Origin: Gammaproteobacteria bacterium
Lineage (GTDB): Bacteria; Pseudomonadota; Gammaproteobacteria; SZUA-229
Length of the DNA stretch: 46,386 nt
Direction: 5' to 3'
NCBI GenBank assembly: GCA_015488295.1
Contig: WFOC01000094.1
Coordinates: forward strand, 1 to 46,386
The position numbers were made by a program, and so were the translations under genes. The notes under the pieces are model-generated. The model saw nothing but the letters and a program-made list of their open reading frames with translations. It ran no database searches and was not told the origin of the DNA. Of this stretch, positions 24,982-32,566 are shown piece by piece; position 1 is the first letter of the stretch, and each line of letters begins with the position of its first letter.

Positions 24982-25953
24982 ATGTTTCGCCGGGATTCTT
25001 TATTCCAGATAACATTTCTTTTTGCTGGCATTCTAGCAACCTTTTTTCTGGCGGCATGCAGCAGCAGTGGCAAGCGCTGGAACCCGGATGATTACACGGT
25101 TAAATCCGGTGATACTCTTTACTCCATTGCCTGGCGGTACGAGATTGATGCCGATGAGTTTGCCGCCTGGAACGGCTTGCGTAACTCCACCCTGATCAAA
25201 CCCGGGCAACGCCTGCACACCCGCAAGCCGGCGAATTTCGATAACCGCAGAAAAGATCAATCGATTGCCTACGCACCTGCATCGTCATCAAAAAAATCAA
25301 CCTCCCGCAGAACCTATCCCGCTGATAAATGGGTGAAAGCCGAGAAGGGCGACACCCTGTATGGCCTGTCGAAAAAATACGGTGTCAGTGTTGATCGTCT
25401 GGCGCAGCTAAATCAGCTGAAAAAGCCCTATGTCATCAAACCCGGGCAAACGATATTTCTTAAACCTTTGAAGGCTGCGGCAGCAGGAAACACTGCCAGA
25501 CCCGGTTCACGCAAGCATTCACCGGCAGGCCAAAAGCCGGCGACAGTTGCCAGCTCGCAGGCGCAATCGGTCAGCTGGCCGAAGACGGTGCGCTGGCAGC
25601 GTCCGACCACGGGCAGGATTATCAAAAAATTCAATCACCGAAAAAATGATGCCAAGGGCATCGACATCGCCGGTAAAGAAGGCAGAAGCATTGTTGCTGC
25701 CGCCAGTGGCAAGGTGGTGTATAGCGGCAATGGTTTGATCAGCTACGGCAATCTGATCATCATTAAACATAACAAAACATTTTTAAGCGCCTATGCTTAC
25801 AACCGTAAACTGTTGGTGAAAGAGGGCGATGTGGTTAAAGCCGGACAAAAAATCGCGGAGATGGGGCATAAGGAAAAGCAGCAGCCGATGCTGCATTTCG
25901 AGATCAGGAAAAATGGCAAACCGGTCGACCCGTTAAAGTATTTGCCCTGGTAG
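24982..25953 (+). CDS. nlpD: NlpD amidase-activator lipoprotein (two LysM, degenerate M23)
   Basis: NlpD activates the amidase AmiC at the division septum from the outer membrane. The 323-residue product has a lipoprotein signal (lipobox LAAC), LysM domains at about 38-83 and 113-157, a basic/Ser-rich linker, and a C-terminal LytM/M23 domain (about 205-320). The zinc-ligand positions are lost: KGIDIAGKEG, LSAYAYNRKLL and MLHFEIRKNGKPVDPLKYLP lack the His-x(3)-Asp and His-x-His pattern, as in E. coli NlpD. The degeneracy is normal for an activator rather than a sign of decay. It precedes rpoS, as in most gammaproteobacteria. E. coli carries an rpoS promoter inside nlpD; I did not find one here. 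Confidence 0.95.
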   Translation: MFRRDSLFQITFLFAGILATFFLAACSSSGKRWNPDDYTVKSGDTLYSIAWRYEIDADEFAAWNGLRNSTLIKPGQRLHTRKPANFDNRRKDQSIAYAPASSSKKSTSRRTYPADKWVKAEKGDTLYGLSKKYGVSVDRLAQLNQLKKPYVIKPGQTIFLKPLKAAAAGNTARPGSRKHSPAGQKPATVASSQAQSVSWPKTVRWQRPTTGRIIKKFNHRKNDAKGIDIAGKEGRSIVAAASGKVVYSGNGLISYGNLIIIKHNKTFLSAYAYNRKLLVKEGDVVKAGQKIAEMGHKEKQQPMLHFEIRKNGKPVDPLKYLPW

Positions 25954-26110
25954 TCGACTGTTGTAATAGCCAGGTTAGTGAGAGCTGGGTCTATATCTTG
26001 TTTATTTGAAGTGTTTGCTGAGTTTCGTCAAATTCTTACCTAATAAGTTACATGCGGCAATTATTGTGCCTACCCAAAAGGAATATCCACGCTTGTGCCT
26101 GAAAAAATAA

Positions 26111-26132
26111 AAACCACAATATCATGTGGTTT
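26111..26132 (+). other. 8-bp hairpin in the nlpD-rpoS gap
   Basis: AAACCACA (26111-26118) pairs perfectly with TGTGGTTT (26125-26132) around a 6-nt loop. It lies in the 390-base gap between nlpD and rpoS; a run of eight T at about 26159-26167 follows only after 27 bases. It could be the nlpD 3' end or part of a small RNA. Apart from this hairpin, the candidate promoter and the leader, I see nothing in 25954-26343. Confidence 0.4.
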
Positions 26133-26176
26133 GCGAGGCGAACATAAATTAAATTCTAGTTTTTTTTAATAAATGC

Positions 26177-26206
26177 TTGCTTCTTAAATGGAAATAATGA
26201 TATAAG
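26177..26206 (+). promoter_or_regulatory. Candidate rpoS promoter
   Basis: TTGCTT (26177-26182) and TATAAG (26201-26206) are separated by 18 bases. A start near 26213 would give a leader of about 130 nt before rpoS. The match is reasonable but unproven. Confidence 0.4.
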
Positions 26207-26240
26207 TTTTTCCAACGTAAGGGCTGACGTTAGAAGAACC

Positions 26241-26288
26241 TTGTAAGTACATGGAATTTAAGGGAGTAACTATCTCTCAAACTTACAA
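26241..26288 (+). promoter_or_regulatory. Structured 5' leader of rpoS
   Basis: TTGTAAGT (26241-26248) pairs perfectly with ACTTACAA (26281-26288), enclosing 32 nt. A second possible stem is AACGT/ACGTT at about 26214-26231. The ribosome-binding site GGGGA (26333-26337) lies outside this stem. In E. coli the rpoS leader is an sRNA/Hfq-controlled structure; control here is inferred by analogy only. Confidence 0.4.
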
Positions 26289-26343
26289 ACTAAATGCGTA
26301 CAAAAAATAATTATAAAACACATTTTGGGGATGGGGAATAATC

Positions 26344-27375
26344 ATGAGAGAAGCAGTAGCGAATTCTAAAGAGGATCTGGAGACTAGTGTCTTAATGATG
26401 CAGGCCGATGACATTGAATGTGATGTTGAGTCAGACGAAGACAGTCACGTATCAGAAACAAAATCAAAAGCGAAATCAGCAAAAAAATCAGCCAGTGTTA
26501 AAAAGACTGATGTTGACCCTGATGCCAAGGTTAATCGTAAAGAGCTTGATGCCACACGCCTGTATCTGCGTGAAATAGAAGGTTCACCACTGCTGACTGC
26601 TGAAGAAGAAGTTTTCTACTCTCGTAAAGCCCTGAAAGGCGACATGGATTCGCGCAAGAAAATGATTGAATGTAATCTTCGCCTGGTTGTGAAGATTGCC
26701 CGCCGTTACATGAACCGTGGGCTGGCACTGCTTGATCTGATCGAAGAAGGCAATTTAGGTCTGATCCGTGCAGTCGAAAAATTCGATCCTGAAAAAGGTT
26801 TCCGCTTTTCAACATACGCTACTTGGTGGATTCGTCAGACTATCGAACGTGCGCTGATGAATCAGACGCGCACCATCCGTCTGCCTATCCACGTAATCAA
26901 AGAATTAAATGTGTATCTGCGCGCTGCTCGCGAACTTGAGCAGACCATGGATACCGAACCTACCGCCGATGACATCGCAAAAATGCTGAACAAGCCAGTC
27001 GCCAACGTCGAAAAGATGCTGGGTCTGCGTGACCGCGTGACTTCTGTTGATGTACCTGTCGGTAAAGAAAATGATCGTCCATTACTGGAAATCGTTGCTG
27101 ACGAACGTGTTCCTGCACCACCAGAAATGTTGCAGAACGACGACGTGATGGCTAATCTGGGTGTCTGGCTGGATCAGCTGGATACCAAACAGCGCGAAGT
27201 ACTGGTTCGCCGTTTCGGTTTAAACAACCACGAGCGCACCACACTGGAAGACGTTGGTAAAGAACTGGGCGTGACCCGTGAACGTGTCCGCCAGATTCAG
27301 ATGGACGCGCTGAAACAGCTACGAAAAATTCTGGAAAATCAGGGCTTCTCGGAAGAACTGCTGTTTCAGGACTAA
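26344..27375 (+). CDS. rpoS: Stationary-phase sigma factor RpoS
   Basis: RpoS directs RNA polymerase to general stress and stationary-phase promoters. The 343-residue protein has a non-conserved acidic and Lys-rich N-terminus (1-65), then sigma region 1.2 ([21 protein letters not shown]), region 2 ([58 protein letters not shown]), region 3 ([18 protein letters not shown]) and region 4 ([29 protein letters not shown]). The IHVIKELN segment and lack of a sigma-70 non-conserved insert separate it from RpoD. Its position after nlpD agrees. ATG 26344 has GGGGA 6 bases upstream. A strong terminator follows, so it ends the operon. Confidence 0.95.
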   Translation: MREAVANSKEDLETSVLMMQADDIECDVESDEDSHVSETKSKAKSAKKSASVKKTDVDPDAKVNRKELDATRLYLREIEGSPLLTAEEEVFYSRKALKGDMDSRKKMIECNLRLVVKIARRYMNRGLALLDLIEEGNLGLIRAVEKFDPEKGFRFSTYATWWIRQTIERALMNQTRTIRLPIHVIKELNVYLRAARELEQTMDTEPTADDIAKMLNKPVANVEKMLGLRDRVTSVDVPVGKENDRPLLEIVADERVPAPPEMLQNDDVMANLGVWLDQLDTKQREVLVRRFGLNNHERTTLEDVGKELGVTRERVRQIQMDALKQLRKILENQGFSEELLFQD

Positions 27376-27405
27376 ATAAAAATTCTTACAAGTAGCAATT
27401 TATTG

Positions 27406-27436
27406 AGCCGGTACCGATGTGTGCCGGCTTTTTTTA
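27406..27436 (+). terminator. Intrinsic terminator of rpoS
   Basis: AGCCGG (27406-27411) pairs with CCGGCT (27424-27429), followed by a T-run to 27435. It ends the surE-to-rpoS block 31 bases after the rpoS stop. Confidence 0.85.
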
Positions 27437-27450
27437 TGTTGAAAGGAAAT

Positions 27451-27547
27451 AAGTTGGCAGTTGGCAGTAAAAAAACAGAGGTGTCGCCTGTGTTATAACT
27501 CGTGTAGTTTTTTGGCTTTTAACTGATAACTGCCGACTGCAAACTTT
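27451..27547. repeat. Heptamer-armed palindromic element, family 1 copy C
   Basis: The left arm starts AAGTTGGCAGTTGGCAGT (27451-27468). The right arm (about 27519-27546) carries the variant units CTGATAA, CTGCCGA and CTGCAAA. It sits between the rpoS terminator and the stop of the convergent Mth938-like gene. Its centre differs most from the other copies. Confidence 0.8.
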
Positions 27548-27570
27548 TTTTAATATTTTGATTTAATGTG

Positions 27571-27939
27571 TTACAGGATCAATCCGGCCACCACGCCGCG
27601 ACCTTCACTCATCAAAATATTATACGTCCGGCAGGCGGCGTGGGTGTCCATAAAATCCACACCGATACCTTGTTTGATGATAGCGGCATAAACCTCGACC
27701 GGCGGAAAAATCAGCTTGCTGCCGGTGCCGATGATGACCAGTTCCGGCTCAAAAGATAAAATCTGTGCAATATGCTCGTCTGCCAGCTGGTCGATGCTGG
27801 TTACGCCCCAGTCCTCACTGAATTCTGTGCTGGCAACAATCAGGCTGCGTTCAAATGCCTTGCCATTGAGCGAAATGGTATTCTCGCCATAAGCGGTAAC
27901 AACATAACCTTCATCCTGGTTTTCCTGTGCAAATTTCAT
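27571..27939 (-). CDS. Mth938-like domain protein (DUF498 family)
   Basis: This 122-residue single-domain protein belongs to the Mth938-like family, related to mitochondrial NDUFAF3 (a complex I assembly factor). Family blocks are YGENTISLNGKAFERSLIVA, PELVIIGTGSKLIFPP and GVDFMDTHAACRTYNILMSEGRGVVAGLI. The bacterial function is not established. It diverges from hom across 106 bases. In some proteobacteria it lies beside nuo or secretion genes; neither is here. Confidence 0.88.
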   Translation of the reverse strand: MKFAQENQDEGYVVTAYGENTISLNGKAFERSLIVASTEFSEDWGVTSIDQLADEHIAQILSFEPELVIIGTGSKLIFPPVEVYAAIIKQGIGVDFMDTHAACRTYNILMSEGRGVVAGLIL

Positions 27940-27980
27940 TTTTTCGGGGGCGGTATTTTCTGGTTTACGAATAACATATA

Positions 27981-28010
27981 TTACACGTTATATGGCGAAT
28001 GCAGTAGAAT
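27981..28010 (+). promoter_or_regulatory. Candidate hom promoter
   Basis: TTACAC (27981-27986; 4 of 6) and TAGAAT (28005-28010; 5 of 6) with an 18-base spacer lie 35 bases before the chosen hom start. An AT-rich near-palindrome (ATAAC...GTTAT, about 27971-27991) overlaps the -35 region and could be an operator. Confidence 0.42.
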
Positions 28011-28045
28011 AAGCGCCTTTCAAATTCTTGCTTGTGGAGAAAATC

Positions 28046-29356
28046 TTGGACGCAGTTAAAGTTGGTTTATTGGGCCTGGGCACAGTCGGTGGCGGTACAG
28101 CCACGGTTTTAATCAGAAACGCAGAAGAGATACAGGCGCGTCTGGGTCGCCCGATTGAAATCTCGCACGTTGCCGGTTTAGATATTGCATCACAAACTAT
28201 TGTTGATCCCGCAACCACCAAACTAACCGAAGACGCTTTCGACGTGGTCAATGACCCGGAAGTCGAAATCGTGGTTGAACTCATCGGCGGTTATACACTG
28301 GCAAAAGACCTGGTGATGAAAGCCATCGAAAACGGTAAGCACGTGGTTACCGCTAACAAGGCACTGATCGCTACCCACGGTCCGGAAATTCTGAAAGCGG
28401 CTGCCGAGCAGGGTGTCAGCGTCAGTTATGAAGCGGCCGTTGCCGGCGGTATTCCCATCATCAAAGCCATGCGTGAAGGTCTTGCTGCTAACAGGATCCA
28501 GTGGATCGCCGGCATCATCAATGGCACTGGCAACTTTATCCTCACCGAGATGCGAGACAAAGGCCGTGATTTTTCCGATGTGCTTAAAGAAGCGCAGGAA
28601 CTGGGTTACGCCGAAGCCGATCCGACCTTCGATGTCGAAGGCATTGATGCCGCGCACAAGCTGACCATTCTTGCCTCACTGGCATTCGGTGTCGAACTGC
28701 AATTCGAAAAAACCTATACCGAAGGCATCAGCAGAATCACCACGGAAGACATGAACTATGCCGAAGAGCTCGGTTATCGCATCAAGCACCTGGGCATCAC
28801 TCGCAAAACCGAGAAAGGCATCGAGCTGCGCGTACACCCGACACTGATTCCGGAAAAGCGCCTGATCGCGAATGTCGACGGCGTAATGAACGCGGTACTG
28901 GTTTATGGCGATGCCGTTGGTCCAACCTTATATTACGGTGCCGGTGCCGGCGCAGAACCCACCGCTTCAGCCGTGGTTGCCGATATTATTGACACGGTAA
29001 GAACCATCGATGCGCCGTTACACCACAAAGTGCCGTTGTTAGGTTTCCAGAACAACGCCATGCGTGATACCCCGATCCTGCCGATTGAAGATGCCGAGAC
29101 AGCTTATTATTTGCGTATGGAAGCAGTCGACAAGCCGGGTGTACTGGCGGAAGTTTCAGATACCTTTGCCAAGAACAGCATCAGCATCGAAGCTGTGTTG
29201 CAGAAAGAGCCAGCCTCTGGCGAGAACAGCGTGCACCTGATTATGCTGACACAGAAATGTGTTGAGTCGAGCGTGAATCAGGCGATTGCAGCGGTTGAAG
29301 GGCTGGAATCTGTGCAGGGTGACGTTGTGCGAATTCGGATGGAACATCTGGACTAA
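28046..29356 (+). CDS. hom: Homoserine dehydrogenase with ACT domain
   Basis: Hom reduces aspartate semialdehyde to homoserine with NAD(P)H, the branch to threonine and methionine. From TTG 28046 the protein is 436 residues. The N-terminal Rossmann domain has VGLLGLGTVGGGTATVL and the catalytic region has VVTANKALIATHG and the family blocks GIINGTGNFIL and EADPTFDVEGIDAAHKL. A C-terminal ACT domain (about 355-430, MEAVDKPGVLAEVSDTFAK) suggests feedback control by an amino acid, probably threonine. GGAGA at 28036-28040 sits 5 bases before TTG 28046, so the upstream TTG 28028 is rejected. It is not fused to aspartokinase, as in pseudomonads. thrC, its usual downstream partner, is on the opposite strand beyond the RAYT. 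Confidence 0.95.
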   Translation: MDAVKVGLLGLGTVGGGTATVLIRNAEEIQARLGRPIEISHVAGLDIASQTIVDPATTKLTEDAFDVVNDPEVEIVVELIGGYTLAKDLVMKAIENGKHVVTANKALIATHGPEILKAAAEQGVSVSYEAAVAGGIPIIKAMREGLAANRIQWIAGIINGTGNFILTEMRDKGRDFSDVLKEAQELGYAEADPTFDVEGIDAAHKLTILASLAFGVELQFEKTYTEGISRITTEDMNYAEELGYRIKHLGITRKTEKGIELRVHPTLIPEKRLIANVDGVMNAVLVYGDAVGPTLYYGAGAGAEPTASAVVADIIDTVRTIDAPLHHKVPLLGFQNNAMRDTPILPIEDAETAYYLRMEAVDKPGVLAEVSDTFAKNSISIEAVLQKEPASGENSVHLIMLTQKCVESSVNQAIAAVEGLESVQGDVVRIRMEHLD

Positions 29357-29387
29357 AGTAAAACAGGTGGCATAAAAACCGTCACCT

Positions 29388-29424
29388 ACGTAGGGTGGGC
29401 ACGGCTTTATGTGCCCACGCGGCA
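29388..29424 (+). repeat. REP hairpin 1 upstream of the RAYT
   Basis: GTGGGCAC (29395-29402) pairs with GTGCCCAC (29411-29418), headed by CGTAGG. It is nearly the exact reverse complement of the REP at 30017-30051 on the other side of the transposase gene. It lies 32 bases after the hom stop. Confidence 0.85.
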
Positions 29425-29467
29425 CAACCAAAACATAAGGATATAACCACGATAAAAAGGACTTACA

Positions 29468-30013
29468 ATGTCAAATTACAGACGAGCATCCACGGATGGG
29501 TGCACATACTTCTTCACGCTGGTCTCATATCAACGACAAAAAATTCTGTGTAATGAATTCATTCGAAACGCATTACACAAAGCCATAAAAACAACTCAAA
29601 TAAAACATCCGTTCACTGTCGATGCATGGGTATTACTTCCCGATCATTTGCATTGTATATGGACGTTGCCTGCACACGATAAAGATTTCTCAACACGCTG
29701 GAGCGTAATCAAACGCCGAGTAAGTGTTGCGTGTGCAAAACGTTATAAGCAGGATCATTTGATGAATGATTCAAAACTTAAACACTGTGAATCAACAATA
29801 TGGCAACGGCGTTTCTGGGAACATCAAATACGTGATCAAAATGATTTTAATCAGCATCTGGATTACATTCATTACAACCCGGTTAAACATGGTTTATGTG
29901 AAAGACCGGTTGAGTGGCGATATTCCACTTTGCACCGATATATAAAAAATGGTGCGTATCCGGCTGATTGGGCGGTTCAGGGTGAATTTGATAGTGAAGA
30001 GTTTGGTGAGTGA
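29468..30013 (+). CDS. REP-associated tyrosine transposase (RAYT, Y1_Tnp family)
   Basis: RAYTs are single-strand DNA transposases of the HUH/Y1 group that recognise REP hairpins; they are usually domesticated, single-copy genes. The 181-residue protein has the HUH motif as His60-Leu-His62 in WVLLPDHLHCIWTLP and the C-terminal catalytic-tyrosine block LDYIHYNPVKHGL (Tyr133, or Tyr136). Both halves of the active site are intact. AAGGA sits 7 bases before ATG 29468. The gene looks AT-richer than its neighbours hom and thrC by eye, consistent with acquisition. REPs flank it in inverted orientation (29388, 30017), with a third at 30096. It separates hom from thrC. Confidence 0.92.
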   Translation: MSNYRRASTDGCTYFFTLVSYQRQKILCNEFIRNALHKAIKTTQIKHPFTVDAWVLLPDHLHCIWTLPAHDKDFSTRWSVIKRRVSVACAKRYKQDHLMNDSKLKHCESTIWQRRFWEHQIRDQNDFNQHLDYIHYNPVKHGLCERPVEWRYSTLHRYIKNGAYPADWAVQGEFDSEEFGE

Positions 30014-30016
30014 GTT

Positions 30017-30051
30017 ACCGCGTGGGCACATAAAACCGTGCCCACCCTACG
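30017..30051 (-). repeat. REP hairpin 2 downstream of the RAYT
   Basis: GTGGGCAC and GTGCCCAC form the stem; the sequence ends in the conserved CCTACG, so it lies inverted relative to REPs 1 and 3. It begins 4 bases after the transposase stop. Confidence 0.85.
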
Positions 30052-30095
30052 AAGGCATGTGGTTCACACCCTACTGATGGCCTATTTCCATTAAC

Positions 30096-30130
30096 TGTAG
30101 GGTGGGCACGTTTTTGTGCCCACGCGGCAA
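30096..30130 (+). repeat. REP hairpin 3
   Basis: Head GTAGG, then GTGGGCAC and GTGCCCAC stem and an ACGCGGCA tail identical to REP 1. With REP 2 it forms an inverted REP pair about 45 bases apart. It ends 6 bases before the thrC stop, so it may also shape the thrC mRNA 3' end. Confidence 0.85.
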
Positions 30131-30135
30131 CTCAC

Positions 30136-31605
30136 TCACAAAAACGAAAGAATCTCCGCCTCGATCTGATCTTTCTCAATAATTGTCTTCTGCGTAATCT
30201 CTTTCTCAAATAAACCACTAATAATCGCCGGAATTTCAATACCTGCTTCTTTGGCAATCGACTTCAAGGCATCAATATCCTGCGCATCAACTTCACCCGT
30301 TAAGGCATTGGCAATCACCGGTGAAAACTTCGTCCATTCCGCTGTTGAATAAACAATCGTTTTAAGCGGTTTGTCGCGACAGGTATCGTAGGCTTTGAAA
30401 CAGGTGGCGGTGTGCGGGTCCATCAGGTAGCCGCTGGCGAAAGCATCTTTGATGTATTGCTTGCCTTCGTCGTCGTCACAGAAATCTGCAGAGAAGATTG
30501 ACTGGATCTGTTTCAGTTCACCGTCACTTAACTGGTAGTGTTTTTCGTTATCCAGCTGGAACATTAATTCTTTGGTGCGCGCTTCGCCGAACAGGTCGAA
30601 GAAGATGCGTTCGATGTTGGAGGATTTTAAAATATCCATCGCCGGTGAGGTGGTGGGGATGACCGCTGAATCTCTTAAATCATAGGCACCGGTGTTGATC
30701 AGCCTGGTCAGGATATTATTGTTGTTGGAAGCGATCAGAATTTTCTCGACCGGCAAACCCATCTTCATCGCGTAGTAACCGCCCAGTGCGTTGCCGAAGT
30801 TTCCGCTGGGGACGTTCAGGTAAACTTTTTCACCCATTGTTATCGCATTCTGGCGAACCAGTTCAAGATAGGAGTGGATGTGGTAGATGGTCTGGAAAAT
30901 GATGCGACCGAAGTTTACCGAGTTGGCGGCGGACAAAAGAATGTTTTTTTCTTTCAGTGTATTTTTAAATGTGTCTGATGCCAGCAAGCGCTTGAGCGCA
31001 TTTTGTGTGTCGTCGAAATCACCTTTGACACCGATTACTTTCAGGTTGTTTGCGTCTTCGGTGACCATTTGCAAACGTTGTACATCGGAGGTGCCGCCGT
31101 CGGGGTACATGCAGGCAACGCGGACGTTTGCCTGGTTTTTAAATGTTTCCAGTGCAGCCGGGCCGGTGTCACCGGAGGTGGCGGCGAGGATGAGGTAGTT
31201 CTCGTTGCGACTTTGTGCGATGGATGACAGCACGGTGCCGAACGGTTGCAGCGCCATGTCTTTGAAAGCGCGTGTCGGGCCGTGCCACAATTCGCTGACG
31301 TAAAGATCGTCTTTGACTTTGACTACTGGCACCGGATTTTTTGGATCATCAAAAGCATCGTATAGCGACAGTGCCTTGTCGATGATGTCGGCTTCGATGT
31401 CGATTTCGAAAGCGGTCAGCACCGCACGCGCCAGGGTTTTGTAATCTGATGTCAGGTGCGCGTTCAGGAATGTCTCGCCCAGCTCGGGCAGGGATTCCGG
31501 GGAATAGATGCCGCCGAAGGAGGAAATCGGCGCAAGTATCGCTTCGGAAAAGCTGACGCTTTTCGGGTGTGAACCATCGTTGCCGCGTGTTTCGATAAAT
31601 TTCAT
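30136..31605 (-). CDS. thrC: Threonine synthase
   Basis: ThrC converts phosphohomoserine to threonine with PLP. From ATG 31605 (MKFIETRGNDG) the protein is 489 residues. PLP-lysine lies in HGPTRAFKDMALQPFG; other family blocks are ILAATSGDTGPAAL, ACMYPDGGTSDVQRLQM and VPSGNFGNALGGYYA. GGA sits 6 bases before ATG 31605; an in-frame ATG at 31626 adds seven unaligned residues and is rejected. It converges on hom with the RAYT island between, so the hom-thrC operon of related genera is broken here. Homoserine kinase (thrB) is not in the window. Confidence 0.95.
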   Translation of the reverse strand: MKFIETRGNDGSHPKSVSFSEAILAPISSFGGIYSPESLPELGETFLNAHLTSDYKTLARAVLTAFEIDIEADIIDKALSLYDAFDDPKNPVPVVKVKDDLYVSELWHGPTRAFKDMALQPFGTVLSSIAQSRNENYLILAATSGDTGPAALETFKNQANVRVACMYPDGGTSDVQRLQMVTEDANNLKVIGVKGDFDDTQNALKRLLASDTFKNTLKEKNILLSAANSVNFGRIIFQTIYHIHSYLELVRQNAITMGEKVYLNVPSGNFGNALGGYYAMKMGLPVEKILIASNNNNILTRLINTGAYDLRDSAVIPTTSPAMDILKSSNIERIFFDLFGEARTKELMFQLDNEKHYQLSDGELKQIQSIFSADFCDDDEGKQYIKDAFASGYLMDPHTATCFKAYDTCRDKPLKTIVYSTAEWTKFSPVIANALTGEVDAQDIDALKSIAKEAGIEIPAIISGLFEKEITQKTIIEKDQIEAEILSFL

Positions 31606-31670
31606 CTTGAATCCAGTGTATGTCACAAATAAACGATGGCGAATTATAGCGAATTCGCGCTGCCGATTCC

Positions 31671-32354
31671 TTAGATATTTGCCCGGATATCCAGCTTTCC
31701 GCTGGAATGGGCCTTGATGTGTTCGATAAAATCTTCACGGTCAATCTCCTCGGCACCCAGCGTGGCCAGATGTTCGGAGTAGACCTGGGCATCGACCAGC
31801 GATGGTTTGATCTTTGTGCACAGGTGATACATGGCGACTTTTGAGGCATCTTTCATTTTGCTGAACATCGATTCGCCGAAAAAAACATCGCCCAGCACCA
31901 GGCCGTACATGCCGCCGACCAGCTGGCCATCGTGCCAGCATTCGATGCAATGCGCGATGCCCTGTTCGTGCAGCTGGCAGTAAACCTCGAGCATGGCCGG
32001 GGTAATCCAGGTGCCAGCTTCATCGTCGTTGCTGCGTGGTTTGGCGCAGGCCAGCATGACTTGCCGGAACGTGGTATCGGTTTTTATTTCGAAGGGGTTG
32101 TTGTTCAGCCGGCGTTTAAAACTGCGCGAGACGTGAAATTTTTCCGGGTATAAAACGCAACGAGGATTGGGCGACCACCACAAAACCGGCTGGTCATCGG
32201 AGTACCAGGGGAAGATGCCACGGCGGTAGGCTTCGACCACCAGTTCCGGTGTCAGTTGTTCGCTGGCAGCGAGCAGACCGTCAGGTTCGGTGAGCGCGGT
32301 GTCGACATCGGGAAATATAAAATTGTTTTCTTCCAGCCAGATGATTTGTGACAT
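31671..32354 (-). CDS. aat: Leucyl/phenylalanyl-tRNA--protein transferase
   Basis: Aat adds Leu or Phe to proteins with N-terminal Arg or Lys, marking them for ClpS/ClpAP degradation (N-degron pathway). The 227-residue protein has the family blocks FPDVDTALTEPDGLLA, AYRRGIFPWYSDDQPVLWWSPNPR, GTWITPAMLEVYCQLHEQGIAHCIE and LVGGMYGLVLGDVFFGESMFS. It is the expected full length. Upstream lies the decamer-armed palindrome (32364-32560), which fills its promoter region. Confidence 0.95.
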   Translation of the reverse strand: MSQIIWLEENNFIFPDVDTALTEPDGLLAASEQLTPELVVEAYRRGIFPWYSDDQPVLWWSPNPRCVLYPEKFHVSRSFKRRLNNNPFEIKTDTTFRQVMLACAKPRSNDDEAGTWITPAMLEVYCQLHEQGIAHCIECWHDGQLVGGMYGLVLGDVFFGESMFSKMKDASKVAMYHLCTKIKPSLVDAQVYSEHLATLGAEEIDREDFIEHIKAHSSGKLDIRANI

Positions 32355-32440
32355 TTTATTTACTTATCCACAGATGAACGCAGATGAACACAGATAAAAG
32401 CAACGCTAAATTATTTATTTTGTTATTTCGTCTGATGCAG

Positions 32441-32462
32441 CGTAGGTCGGGCATTGCCCGAC
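32441..32462 (+). repeat. REP-like hairpin nested in the family 3 element
   Basis: CGTAGG followed by GTCGGGCA pairing with TGCCCGAC (32455-32462). It shares the head and stem layout of the RAYT-flanking REPs but has a one-base loop and a TCGGGC stem. Confidence 0.75.
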
Positions 32463-32487
32463 AAAGTATCGTTACACATATGAACAA

Positions 32488-32508
32488 CGGTGGGCAGTGC
32501 CCACCCTA
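32488..32508 (-). repeat. REP-like hairpin nested in the family 3 element, inverted
   Basis: GGTGGGCA (32489-32496) pairs with TGCCCACC (32498-32505), followed by CTAC, so it is oriented opposite to the REP at 32441. Confidence 0.75.
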
Positions 32509-32566
32509 CAAAAACATTTCGTTTTTCATCTGTGTTTATCTGCGTCCATCTGTGGACTAATTTGTT

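Larger units (their letters stand above)
32364..32560. repeat. Decamer-armed palindromic element, family 3, with nested REPs
   Basis: The left arm (32364-32400) is built from three 10-nt units of type CACAGATGAA. The right arm (32522-32560) is its reverse complement with about four mismatches plus one extra base. Between the arms lie two REP-like hairpins (32441-32462 and 32488-32508). It occupies nearly the whole aat-to-next-gene gap. Confidence 0.88.

Noticed and set aside
24982-25953. Pseudo-enzyme decay of an M23 endopeptidase
   Set aside because: Loss of zinc ligands is the normal state of the amidase activator NlpD, and the gene order matches nlpD.
25954-26343. tRNA or known riboswitch in the nlpD-rpoS gap
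   Set aside because: No cloverleaf, T-loop or recognisable riboswitch core could be found; only simple hairpins are visible.
27451-27547. CRISPR array
   Set aside because: Tandem 7-nt units without spacers, arranged as mirrored arms, and no cas genes.
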